Source of the DNA: Cunninghamia lanceolata
Taxonomy: Eukaryota > Streptophyta > Pinopsida > Cupressales > Cupressaceae
NCBI GenBank assembly: GCA_027924645.1
Contig: BSBN01001150.1
Coordinates: 1,054,001 to 1,118,000 of the forward strand
Direction: 5' to 3'
DNA: 64,000 nucleotides
The notes beneath the pieces are model-generated. The model made no database searches and was not told the DNA's origin. It saw only the letters and a program-made list of their open reading frames with translations. Positions within the stretch are counted from its first letter, which is position 1. Every line of letters begins with the position of its first letter. The position numbers and the translations under genes were made by a program. Below are positions 11,476-21,317 of this stretch, in pieces.

Positions 11476-13040
11476 TTGTTCGCTGCTTCATTTTGATCCT
11501 CTTTTGTATATATGATACTCTGATTTCGTGGTGAGGCTTGGCCTCTTTGTTGATACTCTCAGTGACGTATTTTTTGTAATTGATCCACCTATAGTTAATA
11601 TAAAAAATAAATAATAATAAACATCTTTTAACCTATCCTCTTATGATAAAGGAGTTACATATGGTTAGAACTAGTTTTACCACAAAAGGGAATTAATATA
11701 AAGTAATAAAAATAATAAGAGACATACCTCTTCGAACATATCCCTTGAAAGGGAAATAAATAAAGGTTGTGAGATAGAAGGAAAGGATCATCGGGAGAAA
11801 ATATAAAAAGAGTATGGGATAAATACATATATTTAGATCTGCATTTTATAACAGCAATACAATAAAGACTATATTACTACAGCATAGGTAAGGAATCCTA
11901 GGTAAAGCAGGTAAGTAATTATTTATATTTACTTATTCAATTTATGATTTGTAAGAATTTATAATTACTTGTTCAATTTATAACTTGAAAGATATAAATA
12001 ATAAGGTTTCATAAGTAGAAACTGATATATGTGATATATACATTTATGTCTAAAATTTATATTTTAAATATGTATCTTGTATGATTTGAACTCATAAGTG
12101 ATTTATTAACACCATATGTGGGAAAGAGTAGAAAGTGCAAAGAGGCCATTCATGGATATTTATCACATAGAGGCCTTGTCACATGAGGTATGAGGTACCC
12201 ATAGTGCAAGGATTGTGAATTAATGGCCTTGGCTACCTAGAGTACCAAGGAGTCTCACAGAGGCCTTAGCTCCAAGAGTACAAAGGTACTTCTTGAGGAT
12301 GGGAGACATTAGAGCCCCATGGTGGATAATGGCAACTCTCATCTCATTTCACATAAGTTGTTAATAAATGACGTATGAGAGATAACAAGTATGTATATGT
12401 ATAGATGAAGATTAATTAAGGCTTTAGGGTAAAACCTAAGGAGAAGGCTCTAGGGTAAAACCTAAAGATTAATAAAAGCATGAATTCCTAAGGGTAGATA
12501 CGAGACTTCCTAATTAACCACCTAACGCTAAGAAGGTGGGGTAGATAGTTATGGTAGGTATTGATCATTCCATGGGAATGGGCCTTGATTGACGAATCAA
12601 GGATATTATGGGCCTTGATTGACGAATCAAGGATATTACTATGGACCTTCGATTTAAGTATCGAAGGAATGGGCCTTAGTTGATGAACTAAGGAATTATA
12701 GGCCTTAGTTGACGAACTAAGGAATTATGGGCATTGGTTGACAAACTAAGGAATAATATTAATGGACCCATAGGATTGAGATGACATCACCTACCCAACA
12801 AATCTTCTCTCACAGGGTGGAAGGTGAGGTTAATAAGAGGCCTAAGGATTATCTCACCCAAGGAGAATCATGATGTATGGAAAAATGGATTTATGAAATG
12901 GAAAATAGTATAGGGTTATGTTTATGAATATCATCAAGATTAAAAGGAAATGAAAAATGGAATACTAATGTTCTCTTTTGGTAAGTTGAAATTGTTTGCA
13001 ATGGTGCGAAAATTTTGGCTTGCTAGAACGGGACATTACA

Positions 13041-13449
13041 AAAGCGATATACAAAGGGGATTGTATGTGCAATATGCATTTGACCCATCATGCATTCAAC
13101 CTTGTACATGAATTCGACTGCCAAAGCGACTAAGTATAAAATGACTTTGCATATACAAAGGACTTTGTATATGCAAAGCGATATACAAACCAGAATGTAC
13201 ATTTTACCAATATGATCATAACTTGCAAAATATGGTGAATTTTAAGATGGTTCAAAAAGCAACCCTAGCTCATTTTTCACAAGGAATCCAACCATATCAT
13301 GCACTAGTACTGAAAATGAATTTTTTCTCTATTTTTAACAAATTTTGCAATTTAAACTCTCTTTTCCCTTTACCACCAAGCAAAACAAAACACACAAAAG
13401 CAGAAGCAACAGCCACAGTAGGGGTCCTCATTTTGCTAAGGAGTAAAAT
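13041..13449. other. R1 right flank and possible leader of R2
   Basis: This starts with the right TSD (AAAGC), then a repeat-like stretch with GACTTTGTATATG words to about 13200, then A-rich sequence up to an ATG at 13449. Codons open upstream of that ATG (from 13223) do not look protein-like. No promoter motif can be defended. Confidence 0.4.
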
Positions 13450-15186
13450 GGGGCGTGTTGTGAACATCACAACAATATCCAAGGAGATGCCCTCCGGAAG
13501 CAAAAGGGAAAGCAAGAGGCAAAAGATAGAGGAATATGTAGAGAAGCCTACCCTTTCAGTAGATGACATCATTAAATCAGTTATTGTAGATGGAAACTTG
13601 GCTCCAATGACATAATTCTATGATGACTATGGTGATGCTGACAAAAGAGTACTCGAGGAAGCAATGGTAAGATATTTAAATATCTACAACAAGGCTCTTA
13701 TTGAGATATGTTCAATTATACCAAAAAGCCTTGAAAAAAATTTTGGAACTGAGAAAAGAGAATGGAAAAATCAAGGATCTTGAGATCCGAGAACAAATAT
13801 TAATACAACTATGCCCCCAAATTACTCCAAAGCAAATGAATTTAATATTCAAAGAAGCCAAGGATGAGTTCTGAAGTAAATAATGAATGAATAAGATTAT
13901 GCTTGGGGAGACAGACAAAATTGCAAAGGAAACCAAAGAGATTCTCAAGAGTGCTCTGAAAAAGCACAATCTTCCTTTTGTAGAGAAGGAAAATGTAGAG
14001 ATTGAGTCCTCAGACATGGATGTCAAAGGATTAAAGAAGAACAACCAACAGACTGAAACTCTAGACTCCTCTATTCCAAAAGAGGAAGTGCAAAAAGAAG
14101 AAGAGGAAGTATTGATAGAAGAAGCAAATGTTGGCCATGATCCTCCAGATCCTCCTGCTATTGATGACTCTGGAAAGGGCCAAGAGAAAAAAGAAGAAAA
14201 AGAGAAAGAGAAGGAAGAGGAAGAGGCAAAGGGAAAAGAAGAACTAGTAGAAGGAGATGGTGCTAATGCACCAAAGCAAAATAGTCTGATTGCTACTGCT
14301 GACAAAGCACAAGGGAAGGAAACTGAAATACCAAGTGTGGCAAGAGACACTGTGAACGCAGTGTAGATTTTTCTCAGCAAGGAGATGCTAGAGTTAGATG
14401 AGCCGGAATAGATACAAGGACCAATCAATTATGACACTCTCTCTGGATCAAATGCTGAAGATATCATCATTCACACAGGCCAAGACAAGGGAGAAATTAT
14501 TGAAGTCTCACATAGAAGACAGTGAGTTGATAAGCCTAGCATCCAGAATACTGGAGAAGATCGTGCCCACATATTAGAAAAATACATCCGATTCTCCTTC
14601 TGGTAATTTGAAAAATCTTATGCATTTTGTAAATACAAATTTTGAGTCCTTTGAGAAGTCAGCCGAAGTAAAGATCCGGAAAGAATTTTTGGATAAGAGG
14701 TTTAGTGAACTAAAAGGTCTTATAGATAATGATAGAAAAACACTCGACATTGGTATAAAGAGTATTGAAAATTCTCTTAAGGATGATGGTGATGTATATA
14801 AGTTTTGTTTATCATGGCCCAAAATAGTAGAGGATATTGAGAAAAATATAAAGGAGTAGGAGAAAAAGCTGCTAGACCTATCTCAAAGTTTTGATCCTTT
14901 AACAGTATCTCCGGTAAGCCAAGAATGTCAAGCAATTATACTGAGAAATGAAATAAATAAGCTTATCAAGGAAAAGAAGAACATTATGGAAAGAATGGGT
15001 GAGCTCCGGGGACTGATTACTCCTAAGTTGGAAACAATGTTTAATACTTTGTCAGAGGCCCAAAGCACTACCCGGACAAGAGATCCCTCAGATAAAAGGA
15101 AAGCAGAAGCATATGTATTTCTACTGAGTGGACACATTTCAATTTTGGATCGTATGAAAAGAAGTTGGGCCACCGAATTTGTATAG
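13449..15186 (+). pseudogene. R2: degenerate reading frames for an unrecognised charged protein
   Basis: A once-longer protein seems to start at MGRVVNITTISKEMPSG (13449), passes a stop at 13613-13615, and continues with an alpha-helical stretch (EIREQILIQLCPQITPK, about 13773-13823). It then enters a Glu/Lys-rich linker (13887-14366; many EEE and KEKEKEE runs), a segment at 14608-14859, and ends in AEAYVFLLSGHISILDRMKR ... ATEFV at 15186. Several stops and frame changes separate the pieces. I do not recognise a domain. The position upstream of a GGGGGAC/GGGGGAGC-rich stretch and a Copia-like LTR end suggests an accessory or Gag-like retroelement protein. A decayed host gene is possible. Confidence 0.45.
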
Positions 15187-16156
15187 TTGAAGAGTACTTT
15201 TGTAGATATCCTTAAATATATGTAAATATAACATATGGACTGTTTGTACATATACGGTCATATATACAATTTTTTTGCATCATTAGTGATTGTGGATCCC
15301 ACCCTTTTCCATTGATGTCAAAGGGGGACTGAAGAGCAGTGAAAAATGAGGAATCTAGCAAAGGGGGAGCACCGAAAAGTCTGGGAAGTCAAGAACAGAG
15401 TATGTGACATGGTCCGGTATCTTAGTCCAGATCTCTCCGATGGTAGATCATAATTTGCTGCGGATATGAGGAAGTCATAAGCATTTTCAAGATAATCTAA
15501 ATCCAGAGTTTTGGCCTCTGATGATAAATGATTCAAAAGTTATTAGCTTCTGAGTATTGGGTTAACAGTTTGACAGAGTAGATAGAAGAAGAACAGGCCG
15601 ACCTTGTAAATGATCCCAGTTCCAAATGCATGGAAGTTGTTGATTGGGCAATTAGTGATGACCAATGATAGTGGCTGACCTGATTGATGATTTGTGAGTG
15701 CAAGTTTTGGTCCCCGTCTCAAGTTATACATGGATCTAGCTTATAGAGCAGAGTATTCAATAAAGTTCTAAGTGTTTTTGAAGCTGATTGGAAAGTGATT
15801 GTACATCAGGATGCAGATATATATAGCTGATGGATTTGGATGATTAAGTGTGTGTTTTGTGAATATGGAGAAAATGTGAAAAGAGCACAAATCTAAGATT
15901 CAGATGAAGCAGAACAGTAAACAGGGCAAAGTGAAGATGAAATGTGTAAGATCAATGTTTTGTGCTTAAACGGAACTGCATTCATGCATTAGTTGATGCT
16001 TCTCATCAGTTCAAAATCTCTATTATTCTCTTGTAATCATTTGTAGATAGTGAGCCACCATTTGAACAGTGAGATTTGGGCAGTGAGCCTGAATGCATGT
16101 GCATTCTCATTTGTAAAAATACTTTTAATAGGGTATTAATTTTTGTGGGTTAACCC
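15187..16156 (+). other. R2 3' non-coding region and LTR-like sequence, left part
   Basis: After the last reading frame come TTGATGTCAAAGGGGGAC (about 15313) and AGCAAAGGGGGAGCACC (about 15357), resembling the purine-rich region before Copia 3' LTRs. LTR-like sequence runs to GTGGGTTAACCC (16156), where R3 is inserted. It resumes at 21101 with CCATCGTGGTTTTCCC. The LTR start could not be placed. Confidence 0.45.
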
Positions 16157-17346
16157 TTATGGGGAGCCTCATATGGTAAGACTTACTCCCTCTTCGCTCG
16201 GGCCAACAGTCAGTTCAACCATTGCCAAACTCTCGTCACTGTGACCTTTACCATCGGTGAACACTTACAACCTATTGCCTATACGCCAATACACTAACTT
16301 AGTATATGCTTGGCATGACTTTCTATTATCGGTGGATTAAAGTTTCTGTACCCTGATTCACCATTACGACCAGTCACCGTTTGTATCTGATGAAAGATAC
16401 ATTCTCAATGTACATTCCCCACATGCTTTCTCAACATACATTTGCAATATACATTCACAATATACATTTGGTGAAATGATACGAAACTTACACCGATGCT
16501 GGTGTCTTCGGCGGGACTCTTGTCATCAGTGAATGCTCATACACTTAGGCCGATGCGCTTTGTCACCCCGATCTGAATCTTAGGCCACGACTTTCGTTCA
16601 ACAGCTTGAACCTCCCTTCAACTGGACTACCCTCGTCACTCTAAGCAAGGAATGCTTTTCCAATGGCCTCTGTCTCACCGACAACAACTCCAACTCCTCC
16701 AATCCAAACCCTAGCACATGGAGATGCTAGGCTGCCTACTATGCACAACCCTCGATCTGGAACATCTGCACCACCAAACAATGAAACAAAACAAGAAACA
16801 AACGAATATTGTACAACGAAGCCATTCCACTAATTTTGACAAAAATCTCACCAGTGGAATGTTTCACATCGACATTTTGCAACAATAGAATCACATAAAG
16901 GAAAAGAAATCTATAGCTATGCAATTTGTAATTACAAAGAATGGAAAACAAAATGACAACACAGAATTGTTTGATTTCTCCTCAACACAATGCACAATTA
17001 CATTCACACAATTACATTCAATCTCCTCTTCAATCTGATTACAATACTATCTGATCCATATGCATTTGATTCATTTCTCTGAAGTTTATAAGCTTGCCCC
17101 GAGGAACACCAACCCTATTCCAAGCGGCTAGGAAACTGATTCCAAGCAGCTGGGAGAAACTAACTGATTCCAACTGTCTAAACCTAACAACTTGACAAAA
17201 GTGACCTAAGTCACTAGGGACTTACAAACAGAAAGGAAAAATGCATTGGTCGAATAGACCTTATTACAACATAAAACCTATTTTAAAACAGAACATGAAC
17301 TTAAATGCCTCATGGAGGCCACCTTGTGTTAGGTGCTCCTACACCA
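16157..17346 (-). repeat. R3 3' LTR
   Basis: About 95% similar to 19890-21095. On the minus strand it starts TGGTGTAGGAGCACC. The terminal CA has decayed (TTATGGGG at the left edge instead of TGATGGGG). Next to it, 17347-17361 is purine-rich on the minus strand (AGGTGGGGTGTA), the probable polypurine tract. Confidence 0.85.
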
Positions 17347-17599
17347 TACACCCCACCTAGGAAAGAACTCATGTCCCATGAGTTGAGTCTATGTCTTGCA
17401 CCACCATCATCCTTCGTTGCATCATGCCTTCCACACGATCTCTAGATTGCAACTTGCTTCCATGGAATAAAAAATTCATGCCTAGCATTGTAGGCTCCAC
17501 TCACACCTTCACACCTTGCCATGAGAGAGTGCTTGTAACCAAACCCATACTTTGCTCACCATTCTTCCTTATTGTCATCTATGCCTGAACACCTACATT

Positions 17600-18450
17600 C
17601 TAAACCTTGTTTGATGCTGCTTGTACTGCTGCTATGGTAGAATATGTTTGTCTTTCAACTCTTGTTGGCTCTAGAGGAAAAATAATGGTCCCTACTATGC
17701 TATCATCTTCTTCTTTCCAATCAACTTGTGGTTGCCTGTAGACCTGCTCTTTTAGCTTCTGCTGATCCATCTCAGACATCACCATTTGATCTTCATGATA
17801 GAAAACTAAAATCACTTTCAAACTATGATCTTTGGTAACCTCACTCCTTGAGACATCCTCAACTGTCCTTGTCTCTTCTTCATGCATCTTCACAAACTCT
17901 TTCTTACCCACCAAAATGATCTTGGCTGCTTGCTGTGCTTCAGCATCCTCCTGCAATGGTGTCATCACAAAAGTCTTTCCATCCTTCTTGATGGTGTATG
18001 TGTTAGCATATCCATCATATAATGCTTGCCTATCAAATTGCCAGGGCCTACCTAAAAGTAGGTGACAACACTCCATGGGCAAAATGTCACCTAAATTCTC
18101 TCCTTATATTCTCCAATCTGAAAATCAACATATGCTTGTTCATCTACCAAAAGTGATCGGCTATCACTTACCCAAGATGCTCTGTAAGGAGTTTGATGAG
18201 GAATCCTTTTTATGTTCAATTTATCCACCATTTCCCTAGACACCATATTATCTATTGAACCAGAATCTATGACTACCTTGCATATTTTACCCTTGCTTTT
18301 GCAATTGATCCTGAAAAGAGCTCTCCTCCGTGATGATTCAGTCTTCACTAGTGCTTTGAGCAACGTCCTCTTGATCATCAGATTTTCTCCCACTTCTGAT
18401 GTCAAACTCACTTCAGGAGATGTCACACTGCTTGCATCCTCTTGAGTCAA
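17600..18450 (-). pseudogene. R3 retroviral-type aspartic protease region
   Basis: Minus-strand frame downstream of gag. It contains LFRINCKSKGKICKVVIDSG with the catalytic Asp-Ser-Gly intact (about 18265), then the flap region, and the conserved LPMECCHLLLGRPWQFD block (about 18075-18025), typical of gypsy proteases. The protease would cut Gag during particle maturation. A 1-nt deletion near 18095 breaks the frame where R8 reads KERILCDILPME. The reading ends at 17600 with no RT. From 17347 to 17600 the sequence is non-coding and matches R8 54900-55150. Confidence 0.82.
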
Positions 18451-18455
18451 TGTGG

Positions 18456-19477
18456 TTCTTCTCTGGACACTTATAGGCCAGATGCCCTATCTGATTGCAG
18501 TTATAACATCTCATGTTGGAGAACTTGGATTCTCTGTCTGATCCATTTGTTCCACCTCTTTCATTTGGCCTTCTTCCTCGGTAGCCTCCTCTGCTACTTG
18601 AGTCTCCAACTTGCTCTTCTTGGCAAGACTCACCACTAGGCCTCTAGTTAGGACTTCTTCCTCCAAAACTACCTCTAAAATTTCTGTCACCTCTTCCTTT
18701 ACTTTACTGCTCACCTTTCCTCTTCAACTTCTCTTCAACTCTTAATGCTACTTGAAAGCATTTTTCCACGGTTTTAGGGGTAAACAAACTTATCTCATCT
18801 TGAATATTGATCCTCAGACCATTTAGATACCTTTCTACCTTGGCTTTTTCATCCTCCATGTACCCACAATGAAGAGTGTATTTGTGAAACTCCTTGGTGT
18901 AAGTAGCCACATCCATATCTTTTTGTTTAAGGTTCTACATTTTCCTGTAAATCTGCACCTCGTAGTTAGATGGAAGGAACTGGGACTTGATCTACTCCAA
19001 CATTCTGCTCCACGAAGAGACCGTACTTTTCCCATTCTTTACCCTCTCTCCTTGGGTGTAATTCCACCATGTAAGGGCAACACCTTTGAGTTTAGTTTTT
19101 GCAAACTTAACCCTCTTACTTTTAAGAACTTCCTTGTATTCAAAGTAGTTGTTTAGAGCCTCAATCCACTCCATAACTTCCTCAGCATTCATCTTTCCAC
19201 TGAACATGGGGATATCTATCCGAGCCTCTGAAGAGTCCTTTCCAATTGCCTTGATGGCTTCCAGAAATTGCTTTTGTTCAGCTGGTATCTTTGCCTCTTC
19301 TTGTTCCTCTGCTTCATCCTCTTTCTCTTCTTCTTCATCTAAATCCTCCTCTATCCTTTTTCCTATCTTCATTGCCTTCAATTCTGCTTGGAGTGCTTCC
19401 CTGACTCTAGTTTTGATCATCTCTTCCATCTCTTGAAATTTCTTGACCACTTCAATGGTCATCCCCTTTGGAGGCAT
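18456..19477 (-). pseudogene. R3 Gag with zinc knuckle
   Basis: Minus-strand capsid-type protein starting MPPKGMTIEVVKKFQEM (ATG 19475-19477). It has an acidic linker, then the gag core (MFSGKMNAEEVMEWIEALN ... KTKLKGVALTWWNY), a conserved YTKEFHKYTL segment, an Arg/Gly-rich tail and one CCHC knuckle (CYNCNQIGHLAYKC, about 18512-18471). Stops occur at KM*NLKQ (about 18938) and after KRKGEQ (about 18702). Compared with R8, a 2-nt loss in an AG repeat upstream removes an alternative start. Gag would package element RNA. The frame is clearly damaged, so it is treated as a pseudogene. Confidence 0.85.
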
Positions 19478-19874
19478 ATTGCTAGCCTCTCCTTCGCTCT
19501 CTATCTGACATAAACATTCATAGACAACACCCAAACACTGAGACTCCTGCAAATCCTCAATTTGACTACAACACAATGCTTAATTAGATGTCCATCCTAC
19601 ACACTGCTACAGACCCATTCCTCTCGTCCAACAACATATCCTAGAGATGCACTACCACTCTCTCTCGTAGTGGCCTCACTCTGCACCATCTTCTAGCCAA
19701 ACCTCTATTGGTGAATGGTCTTGACAGACCTCATCATGGTCTGCCCACACACTATAGGAGTCCTATTCCTTCTCGCAACTAGATTGCACGAGCATCTGTT
19801 TTGCTCCAACTCTTCATCTGCCTTCTCAGTGACAGAATTCAAATACACAACACCTCCGCCCAGAGCTTTCGCTA

Positions 19875-19886
19875 GCTCTGATACCA
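19875..19886 (-). promoter_or_regulatory. R3 primer-binding site
   Basis: GCTCTGATACCA on the plus strand is the reverse complement of TGGTATCAGAGC (initiator tRNA-Met). It lies 3 bp from the edge of the 5' LTR and proves the element reads right to left. Confidence 0.9.
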
Positions 19887-19889
19887 ATA

Positions 19890-21095
19890 TGATGGGGAGC
19901 CTCATATGGTAAGACTTACTCCCTCTTCGCCCGGGCTGACAATCAGTTCAACCATTGCCAAACTCTCGTCACTGTGACCTTTACCATTGGTGAACACTTA
20001 CAACTTGTTGCTGATACGCCGATACACTAACTTAGTATATGCTTGGCGTGACTTTCTATTACCAGCAGACTAAAGTTTCTATACCATGATTCACCGTTAC
20101 GACTAGTCACCATTTGTATCTGATAAAAGATACATTCTCAATGTACATTCCCCACATGCTTTCTCAACATATATTTGCGATATGCATTCACAATATACAT
20201 TCGGTGAAATGATACGAAACTTACACTGATGCTAGTGTCTTCGGTGGGACTCTTGTCATCGGTGAATGCTCATACACTTAGGTCGATGCACTTTGTCACC
20301 TCGATCTGAATCTTAGGCCGCGACTTTCATTCAGCGGCTCAAACCTCCCTTTGGCCAGACTACCCTCATTGCTCTGAGCAAGGAATGCTTTTCCAATGGC
20401 ATCTATCTCACCGACAACAACTCCAACTCCTCCAATCCAAACCCTAGCACATGGAGATGCTAGGCCGCCTATTGTGCACAACCCAAGATCTGGAACATCT
20501 ACACCATGAAATAATGAAACAAAACAAGAAACAAATGAATATTGTACAACGAAGCCATTCCACTGATTTTGACAGAAATCTCACCAGTGGAATGCTTCAC
20601 ATTAACATTTTGTAACAATGGAATTACAGAAAGGAAAAGAAATCTACAGCTATGTAATTTGTAATTACAGAGAAAGGAAAATAAATTGATGACACAGAAT
20701 AGTTTGATTTCTCCTTAACACAATGCACAATTACATTCAATCTCCTCTTCGATCTGATTACAATACTATCTGATCCATATGCCTTTGATTCATTTCTCTG
20801 GGGTTTATAAGCTTGCCCCGAGGAACACCAACCCTATTCTAAGCGGCTGGGAGACTGATTCCAAGCGGCTGGGAGAAAACTAACTGATTCCAAGCGGCTA
20901 GGAGAAACTAACTGATTCCAACCATCTAAACCTAACAACTTGACAAAAAGTGACCTAAGTCACTAGGGACTTACAAACAGAAAGGAAAAATGCATTGGTT
21001 GAATAGACCTTATTACAACATAAAACCTGTTTTAAAACAGAACATGAACTTAAATGCCTCACGGAGGCCACCTTGTGTTAGGTGCTCCTGCAGCA
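19890..21095 (-). repeat. R3 5' LTR
   Basis: Boundaries are set by the primer site on the inner side and the TSD AACCC on the outer side. Minus-strand start TGCTGCAGGAGC, end CCCCATCA. A short internal repeat (CCAAGCGGCTGGGAG-type, 20835-20915) is present two to three times. Confidence 0.85.
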
Positions 21096-21100
21096 AACCC

Positions 21101-21317
21101 CCATCGTGGTTTTCCCTTAACTGGGTTTCCATGTTAAAAATCTTGGTGTCAAGTGTGTTATTGTGCTATTGCTCTTACACTTGTGATTGTTGTTTTCATG
21201 GTTAAGTTATTGATTTATTGTTAAGTGGTAAAAGAAAGAATTAACTGTAGAAAGTATTAAATTTTTGAGACAACTGATTGACCCCTCCCCTCTCAGTTGT
21301 CTGTCTTATTTCCAACA
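21101..21317 (+). other. R2 LTR end, right part
   Basis: This continues the sequence interrupted at 16156. CCATCGTGGTTTTCCC, then CTGGGTTTCC and AAAAATCTTGGTGTC, are like the U5 region of plant Copia LTRs. CTTATTTCCAACA (ending at about 21317) could be the LTR end. The family call is by resemblance only. Confidence 0.4.

Larger units (their letters stand above)
9496..11604 (+). mobile_element. L2: twin-primed (5'-inverted) LINE in the R1 3' LTR
   Basis: A 15-bp TSD (AAATAAATAATAATA, 9481-9495 and 11605-11619) brackets the insertion; the empty site survives in the 5' LTR near 3831. The 3' part (about 10583-11604) reads plus and ends TTAATATAAAA at the right TSD. The 5' part (9496 to about 10582) is inverted and encodes, on the minus strand, the RT segment that should precede it. 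At the junction near 10582 about 20 codons are missing relative to L1. This is the arrangement expected from twin priming during target-primed reverse transcription, known from mammalian L1. Same family as L1. Confidence 0.88.
288..13040 (+). mobile_element. R1: non-autonomous LTR retrotransposon with long LTRs
   Basis: Two ~98% similar LTRs (288-5240 and 8143-13040) start TGTAGTGCCCC and end GGGACATTACA. They flank a 2.9 kb interior with a primer site matching initiator tRNA-Met and a polypurine tract directly before the 3' LTR. The flanking 5-mers are AAAGT and AAAGC, a one-mismatch TSD. The interior has no gag, protease, RT, RNase H or integrase, so the element must have been copied with enzymes supplied in trans, as in elements described as large retrotransposon derivatives (LARDs). 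Excluding nested LINEs, the LTR is about 2.75 kb. The LINE insertions sit at different LTR positions, so both post-date R1 integration. A small alternative is that the LTR is itself a chimera of two LTR types (see 8713). Confidence 0.85.
8143..13040 (+). repeat. R1 3' LTR, interrupted by LINE L2
   Basis: This copy keeps about 302 bp (8669-8970) missing from the 5' LTR and carries L2 at 9496-11604. It ends GGGACATTACA at 13040, followed by AAAGC. Its hairpin array (12583-12751) has one more unit than the 5' LTR copy. In the second stem it reads CCTTCGAT/ATCGAAGG, a perfect pair, where the 5' LTR has decayed to CCTTCAAT. Confidence 0.87.
16157..21095 (-). mobile_element. R3: gag-protease LTR retrotransposon without pol
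   Basis: The LTRs are 16157-17346 (3') and 19890-21095 (5', reading minus), flanked by the TSD AACCC (16152-16156 and 21096-21100). The interior (17347-19889, 2.5 kb) encodes only Gag with a zinc knuckle and an aspartic protease; RT, RNase H and integrase are absent. R8 at 51465-56203 has the same gene content and matching sequence right up to its 3' polypurine tract. The missing pol is therefore a family trait, not a private deletion. Gag resembles that of chromovirus R6, the likely type of helper. The structure recalls elements described as TR-GAG, with a protease added. Confidence 0.88.

Noticed and set aside
8725..13040. A separate element with LTR starting at 8725
   Set aside because: Sequence upstream of 8725 (8143-8668) is also present at the start of the 5' LTR, a polypurine tract precedes 8143, and the outer TSD fits 288-13040.
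13712..14428. Ser/Phe-rich minus-strand reading frame
   Set aside because: It is the antisense of the Glu/Lys-rich plus-strand frame; runs of Ser and Phe are complement artefacts.
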